NCBI RefSeq assembly: GCF_963667985.1
Contig: NZ_OY764081.1
Span: 1,116,001 to 1,180,000 of the forward strand
DNA: 64,000 nt
Direction: 5' to 3'
From: an uncultured Methanocorpusculum sp.
GTDB lineage: Archaea; Halobacteriota; Methanomicrobia; Methanomicrobiales; Methanocorpusculaceae
This document shows, piece after piece, positions 43,452 through 51,938 of the stretch (positions are counted from its first letter, which is position 1; each line of letters starts with the position of its first letter). A model generated the notes under the pieces. It did not search any database, was not told the origin of the DNA, and was given only the letters and a program-made list of their open reading frames with translations. The translations under genes were made by a program, and so were the position numbers.

Positions 43452-43502
43452 CGGTTGTATGGAAATACACTGTATTCAGAGTTAATCGTTTCGTTTGGAA
43501 GT

Positions 43503-43997
43503 TTAGCGCCATGCATCGAGCATTGCGACCCGTTCTATTACAAGTTCGCCAATCCGGTCCTCGCCGACGACGCCGATCTCCTCTTCGGTGATGCCGAACT
43601 CACGTTTGAGGGTCTCTCTCGTTGCCGTCACTTCATTTGACTCCTCGACGAGTCCTCGGATATCTTGTTCCGCCCTCTCGACATTGCCGTCAAGAATCAG
43701 AACATAGACCTGGTTCTGTCCCTGCTGGAGACCAAACCTTGGTGCAAGAGAACACTGTCTCTGCCCCGAGGCATACACCAGGATCTCCATCGAAAGTGTT
43801 CGGGCAATATTTTTTCCTTCGGCAAAGGACCGCTCTGCATGCATGACCGCTGACTCTATGTGGGGTTTTCCGGCGATCTTTGCCGCGTCGAAAAGAACGA
43901 TGGTTGACCCTGTGTCTTTCCCGATGCCGTTAATCGTTTTCAGCGTGCCTGCAACACTCTCAACATCCAGTTTTCCTGAAAAAATTTTCATCGTCAT
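43503..43997 (-). CDS. cgi121: KEOPS complex subunit Cgi121
   Basis: 164 residues. Cgi121 binds the tRNA CCA tail in the KEOPS complex that makes N6-threonylcarbamoyladenosine. Recognised from DAAKIAGKPHIESAVMHAER, SMEILVYASGQRQCSLAPRF (the GxRQ segment) and the acidic C-terminus with EEEIGVVGEDRIGELVIERV. GGAGG site in front of the start. Its ATG overlaps the stop of hel308 by 4 bp (ATGA), a pairing common in archaea. Confidence 0.85.
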   Translation of the reverse strand: MTMKIFSGKLDVESVAGTLKTINGIGKDTGSTIVLFDAAKIAGKPHIESAVMHAERSFAEGKNIARTLSMEILVYASGQRQCSLAPRFGLQQGQNQVYVLILDGNVERAEQDIRGLVEESNEVTATRETLKREFGITEEEIGVVGEDRIGELVIERVAMLDAWR

Positions 43998-46168
43998 GTA
44001 TATCCTCCAAAATCGAAAAGGGTAGCCTGCGGTTTTTTCTCGGTCGGCAGATCCTCTTCATCGCTCTCTTCAAGTTCCTGCTCTCTCTTTTTTGCGGATC
44101 TGCGGCCCGCCTGTTCGAGAACATTTTTCGCGATGGTCGCTCCAAGAATCGAGACGACCTCATCTTTTTCTGCGGCCATGAGCTTTTCCGGGCTGGTAAT
44201 ACCTCTGTCGAAGAGTCTGCGGGCCCGGACCCGCCCGATGCCTTTGAGGGCGATCAGGGGGAGGAGCTCCTCTTTCACTCCGTGTGTCACCCGGAGTTCG
44301 AGATCCCGCATCTCACTATCACAGTCGGTGGCGAACTCATGACAGATTCTGCCTGCCGCGTGCATGAGCCATCTGAGGTTTTCGACTACTGCATGGATAT
44401 CGCCGGCGCCTACCCCGAACCGCTCACAGATGGAGTCCTCGCCGATCTCGGAGATCCACTCCTCGGCAACGAGTGCCGTCTTGATCGCCGCAAAAAACTC
44501 CTCGGACAGATCGTCGAGCAGGAGTTCTTCGCTTCTTTCTTTGAGGATCTTATCCACGAACTTCTCGTCCGAAGCTTTCAGATAGAATCTGAACATATCC
44601 GGCGTCATGCAGAGAAGATGCAGCATCCCAAAAGCCGTGAACTTTTTCCCGGCAAGGCCGTCTTTGATCATCATGGCGGACTCGGGGTCAAGATAGAGCC
44701 GGGACGTCAGCGCTCCAAAGAGGGTTCCGTGGATCTCGTCTCCTTCCCTCTCAACCATCCCGGATTTTTCCAGATAGGCAAGCGTCTTCTCGATGTTTTT
44801 GTCGAGCCGCCTGTGAACAGACTTCTGGCTTGCGTAGAAGGATTTTTCCATGAATCCCCTGACTTCGCCGTCCGTCTGTGCGAAGCCCGAGGTGATGAGC
44901 GCAAGGAGATGGCTTCTGAGTTCGTTCTCTCTCTGGCACTGGGACGTGATGTCTTCGGCCGGCGCATCGATGAATTCTTCGAAGAGCCGGTCCACGTCTC
45001 GCTGCTGCTTCGCGATAAGGACCGCCTCGCCGTAGGGATCGAGCCTCGGTCTGCCGGCCCTTCCCGCCATCTGCCGGTACTCGAGGACCGGGATTGGATT
45101 CATGCCGGCTCCCCTTTCATACCGCTGATAATCCCGGATGATCACCCGCCGTGCAGGCAGATTGAGTCCGGCGGCAAGCGTCGGGGTCGATGAGATGCAG
45201 AGAATGTCTCCGTTCCTAAATCCCTCTTCAACTGCCGCTCTCGCTTCCCGGGGGAGGCCTGCGTGATGGAACGCGGCTCCGGATTTCACGGCAAGGGCGA
45301 GGTTTTTCCCGGACGCAGTCGTGTCGGCTTTTCCGATCCGTTTTGAAAGTTCGTCGAGCGTGGGCGAGGTTTTTTTCAGCGTTACTGCCGCCCGTTTTGC
45401 GTATGCCTCGGCCGAACGCCTTGACGAGACGAAGACCAGACACTGTCCGCCTTCATTCACCGTATCCAAAAGAAGATTGAGATCGTCGTCCTTTTTTGGG
45501 GTCTCGAGCAGACGTTCGGTTCCGTGGAAATGGATCGCTCCGTCATAGTAGACCCCTTCCCGGAGATCGACCGGCCGCCACTCGCTCGTGATGAGGGCGG
45601 CATCCAGCCATTTTGCAAGGCTTTCGGGGTTGCCCATCGTGGCCGACAAGCCGATGATCTGCATGTCCGGGTTCTGGAACCTCAGTTGCGCGATCACCAT
45701 TTCAAGAGTGCCCCCGCGTGATTCGTCACCGATCAGGTGGATTTCGTCAACGACGAGAAGAGAGATGCTTTTGAGCCAGCCGGCTTTGTTTCTGATCAGC
45801 GAATCGGTCTTCTCGGACGTGGCGACAATGATGTCGTACCTTCCGAGATACTCGTCGCGCTGATCCGGGTCGCCGGTCGCGATTCCGACCTTGACGGATT
45901 TGCCGCTGAAGTCTTCGTATTTTTCCGATGCAAGGGCTTTGAGGGGGACAATGTAGAGACACTTTCCCCCCTCGGCAATCTCCTTCTGCATCGCCATTTC
46001 TGCGATGAGTGTTTTTCCTGAAGCCGTAGGAATGGCGGCTAAAATGTTTTTCCGGTCGAATAGTCCGGAATTTACACATTCGGCCTGCGGGGGGTACAGT
46101 TCCTCGATCCCATTTTTCGCGTACGCATCGCGCAGGTGATTTGGGATCGGCATCTCGTTTATTTTCAT
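43994..46168 (-). CDS. hel308: Hel308-type Ski2-like DNA helicase
   Basis: 724 residues. SF2 3'-5' helicase acting at stalled replication forks. Motifs: Q-region LYPPQAECVNSGLF, Walker A AAIPTASGKTLIAEMAMQKE, DEIH box LLVVDEIHLIGDESRGGTLE, IGLSATMGNPESLAKWLDA, motif IV-VI VFVSSRRSAEAYAKRAA, STPTLAAGLNLPARRVII and YRQMAGRAGRPRLDPYGEAV. Then a winged helix, a ratchet domain, and a helix-hairpin-helix end (PLIALKGIGRVRARRLFDRG). Complete length. Confidence 0.95.
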   Translation of the reverse strand: MKINEMPIPNHLRDAYAKNGIEELYPPQAECVNSGLFDRKNILAAIPTASGKTLIAEMAMQKEIAEGGKCLYIVPLKALASEKYEDFSGKSVKVGIATGDPDQRDEYLGRYDIIVATSEKTDSLIRNKAGWLKSISLLVVDEIHLIGDESRGGTLEMVIAQLRFQNPDMQIIGLSATMGNPESLAKWLDAALITSEWRPVDLREGVYYDGAIHFHGTERLLETPKKDDDLNLLLDTVNEGGQCLVFVSSRRSAEAYAKRAAVTLKKTSPTLDELSKRIGKADTTASGKNLALAVKSGAAFHHAGLPREARAAVEEGFRNGDILCISSTPTLAAGLNLPARRVIIRDYQRYERGAGMNPIPVLEYRQMAGRAGRPRLDPYGEAVLIAKQQRDVDRLFEEFIDAPAEDITSQCQRENELRSHLLALITSGFAQTDGEVRGFMEKSFYASQKSVHRRLDKNIEKTLAYLEKSGMVEREGDEIHGTLFGALTSRLYLDPESAMMIKDGLAGKKFTAFGMLHLLCMTPDMFRFYLKASDEKFVDKILKERSEELLLDDLSEEFFAAIKTALVAEEWISEIGEDSICERFGVGAGDIHAVVENLRWLMHAAGRICHEFATDCDSEMRDLELRVTHGVKEELLPLIALKGIGRVRARRLFDRGITSPEKLMAAEKDEVVSILGATIAKNVLEQAGRRSAKKREQELEESDEEDLPTEKKPQATLFDFGGYT

Positions 46169-46189
46169 GAAACGAGTCCGGATCCCTTT

Positions 46190-46218
46190 AGACCCCTTTG
46201 TTTCCAGTGGAACTTTGC
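46190..46218 (-). other. Origin-recognition-box-like sequence (outlying)
   Basis: On the minus strand this reads TTCCACTGGAAACAAAGGGG followed by TCT, closer to the textbook archaeal ORB than the copies at the origin. It lies in the 93-bp gap upstream of hel308. It could be an Orc1/Cdc6 site regulating hel308 or a secondary origin element 6 kb from oriC. Confidence 0.55.
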
Positions 46219-46261
46219 AGAATCACTCATGATATTTAAGAATTGCTACTTATGCTGTGCC

Positions 46262-46804
46262 TTAGTAGTAATAGTTCAGAACATCCAGCTTTGCTTCCTT
46301 CTTTTTGCGATCCAGGAAGTTAAAGACGGTATTGTGGTCCGAGCCGTTTATGAGCATGGTTATCGCGGTGTGAGCATCGTTCATCTGATCCGGCATGCCG
46401 ATGATCCCAACGGTCTTTCCGTATACGGAGATGAGTGCGCCGGTCATGTTTTCGATCTGTTCGCGGGCTTTTCCTTCGCGGCCGATGATCCTTCCTCTGA
46501 TGCGTGCAAGTTTCTGCGGGGTGTCTGCGATATCCGAGAGGTCGATCAAGGTGAGGATCATGTCGTCGTCTTCGAGCAGTTTCTTTGCCCGCTCGGGTGA
46601 GAAGCCGCGGCCGATCGCTTTGATGACTTCCATCGAGCGGATTTCTGCAAGGGAATCCTCTTCGTTGATGATCTCGATGAGACCTGTCTGGCTGTCGATC
46701 TCCAGGGTCACGTGGAGCATTTTTTCCAGAAGTTTTCTGGTCTCGCCGCCTTTTCCAATGATGGCGCCGATTCTGTCGTTGGGGATCTTTACTTCCTGTG
46801 TCAT
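46262..46804 (-). CDS. KH-domain RNA-binding protein (archaeal Pno1/Dim2-like)
   Basis: 180 residues with two KH motifs: IPNDRIGAIIGKGGETRKLL (about 7-26) and IRGRIIGREGKAREQIENMT (about 101-120). Archaeal homologue of Pno1/Dim2, which binds the 3' end of 16S rRNA during small-subunit maturation. Directly follows RIO1 with 3 bp between, the usual archaeal rio1-pno1 order; an eIF1A gene often completes the set but is not seen here. Confidence 0.9.
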   Translation of the reverse strand: MTQEVKIPNDRIGAIIGKGGETRKLLEKMLHVTLEIDSQTGLIEIINEEDSLAEIRSMEVIKAIGRGFSPERAKKLLEDDDMILTLIDLSDIADTPQKLARIRGRIIGREGKAREQIENMTGALISVYGKTVGIIGMPDQMNDAHTAITMLINGSDHNTVFNFLDRKKKEAKLDVLNYYY

Positions 46805-46807
46805 GAT

Positions 46808-47674
46808 TTATATCTCGAAAAATTCTTCGGCGACGATGTTTCGAAAAAGTTCGTGTTCGTCGGTTGTTTTGCATTTGTTTGCAAAAAATCTGTTGATGTT
46901 TTTGATGTCCCTGAAAAGGAAATTGTAGGCTCTGGGGTGTTCGGGGGTTACGGCCTGGGCCATGTCGATTAAGATGAGTCCGTTGGGCCCTGTGAGGATG
47001 TTGTACTCGGATAAGTCGCCGTGAACGAGCCGTGCTTTCTGGTAGAGATCGCGAATGAGGCCGATGGTTTCTTCGTAGGCTTCTGCGGGAGTTCCCGGGA
47101 GGCACTGCCGCATCTGGGGGTAGGGGATGTTTCCTTCCCCCAGAAACTCCATGACGAGGATGTTTCTGTCGAATGCGTAGGGGGTCGGGCAGGGGATACC
47201 GGCCTCTTTTGTCCTCGAAAGGTTGCTGTACTCTTTTTTGGTCCAGGCAAAGATGATGTCTTTGTGGGTCCGGCGAATGCCGGCGAACCTTGGATCACCG
47301 AGGATGTACTCGCTCATGGTGGTGAAGTTTCCCGTCCGAAGCCGGTAGATTTTGACGGCGGCAGAGATTTCTTCACCTTCTTCATCGGTTTTTCCTGCGA
47401 GGAAGACGTTTGCTTCCTTGCCGGTGGAGATGGACCCTCCCATGGAAGAGATGATCTTTTTGTTGACGAGTTTGTATAATGCTAAAAGAGTGACTTCATC
47501 GAAGACTTCGCCGGTGACTTTCTGCGAGTCGGCGTCTTTGATCCTGATCCCGAACTCGGCGAGTTTACGGTCGAGGTACTCGATCCTTCCGTCATGTTCA
47601 TGATGGCGGTCGGCTGAGGGTGCGGATCTTGGTGGTGAGCTTGGTTTGGATTTGCGGGGTTTTTCGGGGGACAT
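46808..47674 (-). CDS. rio1: RIO1-type serine protein kinase
   Basis: 288 residues. Atypical kinase/ATPase needed for 40S/30S maturation. The basic N-terminal tail (about 30 residues) is followed by the kinase core: SSMGGSISTGKEANVFLAGK (P-loop with STGKEANV), AVKIYRLRTGNF, hinge ILVMEFLGEGN, catalytic LVHGDLSEYNIL and metal-binding LILIDMAQAVTPEHP. All catalytic residues present. In an operon with the KH protein. Confidence 0.93.
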   Translation of the reverse strand: MSPEKPRKSKPSSPPRSAPSADRHHEHDGRIEYLDRKLAEFGIRIKDADSQKVTGEVFDEVTLLALYKLVNKKIISSMGGSISTGKEANVFLAGKTDEEGEEISAAVKIYRLRTGNFTTMSEYILGDPRFAGIRRTHKDIIFAWTKKEYSNLSRTKEAGIPCPTPYAFDRNILVMEFLGEGNIPYPQMRQCLPGTPAEAYEETIGLIRDLYQKARLVHGDLSEYNILTGPNGLILIDMAQAVTPEHPRAYNFLFRDIKNINRFFANKCKTTDEHELFRNIVAEEFFEI

Positions 47675-47860
47675 GATAGGGGTTGATGTTTGGTTCAGCT
47701 GTGCTGTTGAGGGATATGTTTCTTTTGTCAGGTATTAGTTTTTGGGGCTAGGGAACGGTTTTTGGCGTTGTCACTCTTTGGAGTCAGTCTGCGGCTGCAC
47801 GATTTTTACCTGTTGGCTGAAATGCGGGTGTTGATTTTTGACACGTTGTATTTTTCCATA

Positions 47861-47929
47861 CCTGTCCAAACAGGTTCCATCTCGTTTTTGCGAGGTGTTT
47901 TGGACAGGTTTTGAAAATTGGACGTGTCC
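47861..47929. repeat. Palindromic modules with CCTGTCC/GGACAGG ends
   Basis: CCTGTCCAA (47861-47869) pairs with TTGGACAGG (47900-47908) around an inner CTCG-n6-CGAG hairpin. An overlapping module 47902-47929 pairs GGACA with TGTCC around GGTTTTGAAAATTGG. Same style as the cluster at 5.05-5.57 kb. The rest of 47675-47860 shows no feature. Confidence 0.55.
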
Positions 47930-47991
47930 AAGGAAATCTCTGCAATACGGGTTTTTTCGTCAAAAATGGCTGTATATTGGGGTTTTATTAT

Positions 47992-48092
47992 TTTGGACAC
48001 ATTTTTTTTCCAAAACTCTGTTTTTCTGTAGTAATAGGGTTAGAGATAGGTTTTAAGGATTTTCCCAGGGTTTTGAAAAAAATGTGTCCAAA
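47992..48092. repeat. Palindromic element, copy 3 (GGACAC/GTGTCC ends)
   Basis: 101 bp. Terminal arms TTTGGACACATT (47992-48003) and AATGTGTCCAAA (48081-48092) pair perfectly. Inside is the same CCAAAACTC arm, an AGTAATAGGGTTAGAGATAG segment aligning with the minus-strand centre of copy 2, and the exact 28-bp block at 48059-48086 shared with copies 1 and 2. The interval 48093-48213 before the next gene shows nothing else. Confidence 0.7.
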
Positions 48093-48213
48093 TGTAGTTT
48101 GGGCTTATTCGGGGTGGGATTTCTCATATATCCGCACCCTGCCGATTATCATTTCTTAGATTTGGTAGTTTTTGAGGTATAATTATATGAACGTGTGACT
48201 ATTCTATGATATT

Positions 48214-49056
48214 ATGGTAGAGGGATCGGAAGGGTGGAATAAGGAATTATATGATAAACTGAGTTTTGAATATTTGATCGCATGTGGGAAAAATAATAAG
48301 ATTGTAGAATGGAATCTGGCATATGAGGCATATCTGAAATCGGAATGGAAGAGGACGTTTCAGGATGAAGGCTATGATCCAGAAAATATTAAGAGATTGA
48401 TTGATGAGGATTCTGGTTTTGTACGACCTGATTTTTCAGGAAGAGATTTCAAAAATGCAAATCTTCATGGCGCCTATTTCTTAGGTGCCCATCTTGAGGA
48501 TGCAAATTTCGTAGATGCACATCTAAAGGGATCACAGTTCATTCAAGTCGCTGTAAATGGGGGGACTCATTTTAACTACAATCCCATAGATGGCAAAACC
48601 AATTTCACTGGGACCTCTCTATCATCGGCCCGAATTTTTCCAGAACTTAGGACACAACTCGAACGAAATATCCGGCAGATACGCTGGGAAGAATGGTATA
48701 AAGATAACAAACTGCTCGCGATCCCTGCGAAAATATTCTGGAAAATTTCCGATTACGGCAGCAGCACTCTTTCGATTATATTCACCTTTTTATTTTCGAA
48801 TGTTCTCTTCATGATGTTCTATCTCGTACTTCGCAATGCCGATCTCCTGCATGGATATATCCTTTCCCCCGGGAATGATCTTCTCTTAGCCTACATGCAG
48901 ACGACGCTTGTCCCCTTCGGCATATTAGGCATCGACCTTACGACCCTCTCGCTCCTTCCCGTATTCATTATCTTCCTTCAGGTGATTTTTGGATACACCA
49001 TTCTCGCAGCTTTAGTCACCAGAATGGCGATCATGTTCCAGAATCTGAGTCCATAG
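48214..49056 (+). CDS. Pentapeptide-repeat protein with channel-like membrane domain
   Basis: 280 residues. The N-terminal ~70 are soluble. Pentapeptide repeats occupy about 72-112 (FSGRDFKNANLHGAYFLGAH, LEDANFVDAHLKGSQF) with A/C-x-L/F spacing, resuming TNFTGTSLSSARI. An amphipathic linker IRWEEWYKDN follows, then three hydrophobic segments (about 188-210, 228-245, 247-272). The last two resemble the inner helix of two-span ion channels (FGYTILAALVTRMAIMF), although no K+ selectivity filter is seen. AT-richer than flanking genes. Positioned between palindromes and an inverted-repeat slot, like the gene at 5647. Confidence 0.7.
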   Translation: MVEGSEGWNKELYDKLSFEYLIACGKNNKIVEWNLAYEAYLKSEWKRTFQDEGYDPENIKRLIDEDSGFVRPDFSGRDFKNANLHGAYFLGAHLEDANFVDAHLKGSQFIQVAVNGGTHFNYNPIDGKTNFTGTSLSSARIFPELRTQLERNIRQIRWEEWYKDNKLLAIPAKIFWKISDYGSSTLSIIFTFLFSNVLFMMFYLVLRNADLLHGYILSPGNDLLLAYMQTTLVPFGILGIDLTTLSLLPVFIIFLQVIFGYTILAALVTRMAIMFQNLSP

Positions 49057-49125
49057 ACTATTCTTTTTTTCACGGAGAATTTATAGAGAAAAAAGAAGCG
49101 GGTATTCTTGGACGCATGAGAAAAA

Positions 49126-49258
49126 CCAACCGCGAATCGGCGCGAATCCGCCCTCCGGGCGAGCGAATCGGATTTGCTTATCCTCACTTTCGCAATCCAG
49201 CTTTGCTGTCTTACTCCTCCCTCATCGGGAGCGTTCGGGCAAATCCTGTCGCCGCTCC
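49126..49258. repeat. Left arm of inverted repeat at locus 2
   Basis: Begins CCAACCGCGAATCGGCGCGA and runs to about CTGTCGCCGCTCC. The reverse complement of 49372-49507 matches it closely at both ends, with a divergent patch of about 30 bp in the middle. The outer direct repeat CGCGAATC-nn-CGCGAATC is the same as at 6308. Confidence 0.75.
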
Positions 49259-49371
49259 GGCGGCTCCTGTGAGGGAATTATTCATTGAGCTGTCCTAAAT
49301 GTGAAAAATGTTCTTTTTATGACAATCTGAAAATGAGAAGGAGAGAGGGGAATCACCAGTGGGAGGCGCTG

Positions 49372-49507
49372 GGGCGCCGACAGGATTTGCCCGAACGCTC
49401 CCGATGAGGGACGAGCCGTCGTGTCCTCAGAGACGACGAGCGAGAGTGAGGATCAGCAAATCCGATTCGCTCGCCCGAAGGGCGGATTCGCGCCGATTCG
49501 CGGTTGG
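49372..49507. repeat. Right arm of inverted repeat at locus 2
   Basis: Reverse-complement partner of 49126-49258. Only 113 bp separate the arms and they contain no gene, in contrast with the 1.7 kb and KAP gene between the arms at 6302/8291. The rest of the 49057-49626 gap shows nothing else. Confidence 0.75.
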
Positions 49508-49626
49508 TATTATCTCATGTGTCATAAGATAACCGTAACCCCCCTCAGTGATTTGCGAATCTTTTCGAACGCGGTTAAATATTTCCTGAGTTCCCGCCCC
49601 CAACCACATCCATCCTGATCGTCACT

Positions 49627-50430
49627 TCACCACTCGACCGTCAGCCCGACACCCACTTCATGCACCGGGATCACGTAATGGACCGCTGCTTTCACCGCAA
49701 ACGAGGTACAATGGCAGGGATACATCTCCGTGATCCCTTCTTTCTGCATATAGGCGATCGTCTTCTCTGCCCGCTCATCCATCTTCTTCATATGCCAGCC
49801 GCCAATGATCCCAAGGATCGGTTTCTTGAACAGCTCTTTTGCATACGCACAGATATTACAGATCCCCGCATGTGAACAGCCCGTAATAATATAGATGCCC
49901 GCCTCCCGTTCGAATACAAGAGCCGAGTCCTCCAGGATGAAATCCGGGACATATCCCTCCGGCGTTTTTCTCGTGTCCATCTTCGGCCGCGGCTCGAACT
50001 CCTGCGTGATCGGTATCTCGCCGAGAAACGTGATGTGATCACTGATTTTGACCGGCGTCTTCGAGAGAAGCAGGCGGGTCTTTTCCCGAATCGTTTCTTC
50101 CGAGACAGGAGATCCCGTCAGCAGATCGCCCCGGCGTTTTTCGGCGAACGTATCCGGATGGGTAATCACTTCGAACGACGAGGTGTCGAAATGTTCCAGC
50201 AGATGCGGCAGGCCGCCGGTGTGGTCGTCGTGTCCGTGCGAGATCACGACCTTTGTAAGGGCCGAAAGATCGATCCCGAGTTTTTTCGCATTCCTGATGA
50301 AGAGATTGGAGTAGCCCGTATCGAGCAGGATTTTTTCAGTTCCATCCTCGATATAGAAGCAGAGTCCCGGCTCTCCGTAGAAATATTTGTCGATAAACGT
50401 GTTGTTGTCGACGAGTACAGTAAGTTTCAT
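49627..50430 (-). CDS. MBL-fold metallo-hydrolase (RFA-P synthase-like subfamily)
   Basis: 267 residues. Metallo-beta-lactamase fold with VISHGHDDHTGGLPHLLEHF (metal-binding HxHxDH), VITHPDTFAEKR, IITGCSHAGICNI and a final YPCHCTSFAVKAAVHYVI. This is the subfamily often labelled 7,8-dihydropterin-6-methyl ribofuranosylaminobenzene-phosphate synthase in archaea; the true reaction is uncertain. Four-bp overlap (ATGA) with the flavodoxin-like gene upstream, suggesting a redox pair. Confidence 0.8.
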   Translation of the reverse strand: MKLTVLVDNNTFIDKYFYGEPGLCFYIEDGTEKILLDTGYSNLFIRNAKKLGIDLSALTKVVISHGHDDHTGGLPHLLEHFDTSSFEVITHPDTFAEKRRGDLLTGSPVSEETIREKTRLLLSKTPVKISDHITFLGEIPITQEFEPRPKMDTRKTPEGYVPDFILEDSALVFEREAGIYIITGCSHAGICNICAYAKELFKKPILGIIGGWHMKKMDERAEKTIAYMQKEGITEMYPCHCTSFAVKAAVHYVIPVHEVGVGLTVEW

Positions 50431-51131
50431 GATGTTCTCCAGGGTTTTTTTCCGTCAAACCAGCCGTTCTCTCTCCAATAAGCCGCCTGCGGTTCATCAG
50501 ACCAGAATTTTTTCTGGGCAAATCTCATCAGATAGAAGATCAGCTTCACCTTGAGACGGGGCTTCGCTCCCGTTTGTCTTCGAATCTTTTGGGAAGTCGT
50601 CTTGATTTCCTGTGCAAATGCCGCTTTTCTTTTGTCGGAAAGCCCACGCCACCCTGCCATACCGACTGTTTTTCTGAAGCGGTAGACCCGGCCGACTCCC
50701 CACCAGTCAAGGGAATTTTTGACATCCCGCACCGTCCGCCGCATTCCGATGCGTGCCCCTGTTGAAATAACGAGTGCCTGTTTATGGAAATATACACCTC
50801 TTGGATTATGGGCCATCCACTGAAATCCGAAGTGATCAAGCAATGCTTTGACCTGACCCGGTGCATGCAGTAAATACACAGGGGTCGTGAAAATGAGCAG
50901 ATCCGCATTCTGCATCGCCTCCTCTATCGGCTGGATATATTTATAATGAGGACACTTTGTGCTGTCCGACAAACAGGTCAGACATCCGGTGCAGAATACC
51001 GGCATGTCCTTTGGGAGATGGAATTCGGTAACGATATCACCGTCGGCAAGTTCTGCAATGAACTGCCGGGCAATGTTGTACGTACTTGATTTTTCCGTAC
51101 GGTTCGTTCCGTAAATGACGGTGATTTTCAT
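50427..51131 (-). CDS. Flavodoxin-fold NAD(P)H-dependent oxidoreductase, copy A
   Basis: 234 residues. The N-terminal FMN-binding pattern VIYGTNRTEKSSTYNIARQF is followed by a Cys-rich patch FCTGCLTCLSDSTKCPHYKY typical of iron-sulfur flavoprotein-like reductases, then LLIFTTPVYLLHAPGQVKAL and ISTGARIGMRRTVRDVKNSL. A basic C-terminal domain ends AAYWRENGWFDGKKPW. Tandem paralog at 51211. Its stop overlaps the MBL gene start. Confidence 0.8.
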   Translation of the reverse strand: MKITVIYGTNRTEKSSTYNIARQFIAELADGDIVTEFHLPKDMPVFCTGCLTCLSDSTKCPHYKYIQPIEEAMQNADLLIFTTPVYLLHAPGQVKALLDHFGFQWMAHNPRGVYFHKQALVISTGARIGMRRTVRDVKNSLDWWGVGRVYRFRKTVGMAGWRGLSDKRKAAFAQEIKTTSQKIRRQTGAKPRLKVKLIFYLMRFAQKKFWSDEPQAAYWRENGWFDGKKPWRTS

Positions 51132-51210
51132 ACGATAACGGAGTATTGGGTTGTGAAACCATTTACCTTCTCTCTTCTCTCCCGGCAGGGAACGAAACTT
51201 TTCAGGAGTT

Positions 51211-51906
51211 TTACCAGGGTTTTTTCCCGTCTAACCAACCGTTTTCTTCCCAGTATGCTGCATCAGATTCAATAAAGCGGTATTTTTTCAGCACGAATCT
51301 CATCAGATAGAAGAGCATCCTGACTTTGAGCCGGGTCCCCGATCCTTTCTGACTTCGAATCTTTTGAGAGGTCGCCTTCACTTCTTTTGCAATTACCGCC
51401 CTCTTTTTTTCGGTGACCTGACTCCACTCCGAAGCCTGGACCGCTTTTTTGAAGGTGTAGGTCCGCCCAACACCCCACCAGTTGAAGGAATCCTGTACAT
51501 CTTTTACTGCGTGCCGCATGCCTGCTCCGGCGGCAGTCGTAATAACGAGTGCCTGTTTATGGAAAAACGCCTCAATCGGCCGGTGGGCTATCCACTGATA
51601 GCCGAAGTGGTCCAAGAGGGCTTTGACCAGGCCCGGCATATGGAACACATACACCGGAGCTGCGATAATGATCAGGTCGGCGTTTAAAATGGCGTCAGAG
51701 ATCGGCCGGATGTATTTGTAGTGGGGACACTTTTCGGGATCGGAAAAGCAGGCGAAACAGCCGGTGCAGAACTCCGGCATGTCTTTTGGCAGGTGGAATT
51801 CGGTGACCGGATCGCCGTCTGACAGTTCAGCCAGGAACTGCTGGGCGATGTTGTACGTACTTGATTTTTCCGTACGGTTCGTTCCGTAGATGACGGTGAT
51901 TTTCAT
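51211..51906 (-). CDS. Flavodoxin-fold NAD(P)H-dependent oxidoreductase, copy B
   Basis: 231 residues, clearly duplicated from copy A: identical N-terminal block, FCTGCFACFSDPEKCPHYKY, IIIAAPVYVFHMPGLVKALL, ITTAAGAGMRHAVKDVQDSF, and ending AAYWEENGWLDGKKPW. The first ~15 codons are almost identical in nucleotide sequence too, so duplication is recent or maintained by conversion. 80 bp separate it from copy A. Electron donor and acceptor unknown. Confidence 0.8.
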   Translation of the reverse strand: MKITVIYGTNRTEKSSTYNIAQQFLAELSDGDPVTEFHLPKDMPEFCTGCFACFSDPEKCPHYKYIRPISDAILNADLIIIAAPVYVFHMPGLVKALLDHFGYQWIAHRPIEAFFHKQALVITTAAGAGMRHAVKDVQDSFNWWGVGRTYTFKKAVQASEWSQVTEKKRAVIAKEVKATSQKIRSQKGSGTRLKVRMLFYLMRFVLKKYRFIESDAAYWEENGWLDGKKPW

Positions 51907-51938
51907 GAGATGATGGAGTATATACCTTCAGGAATATT

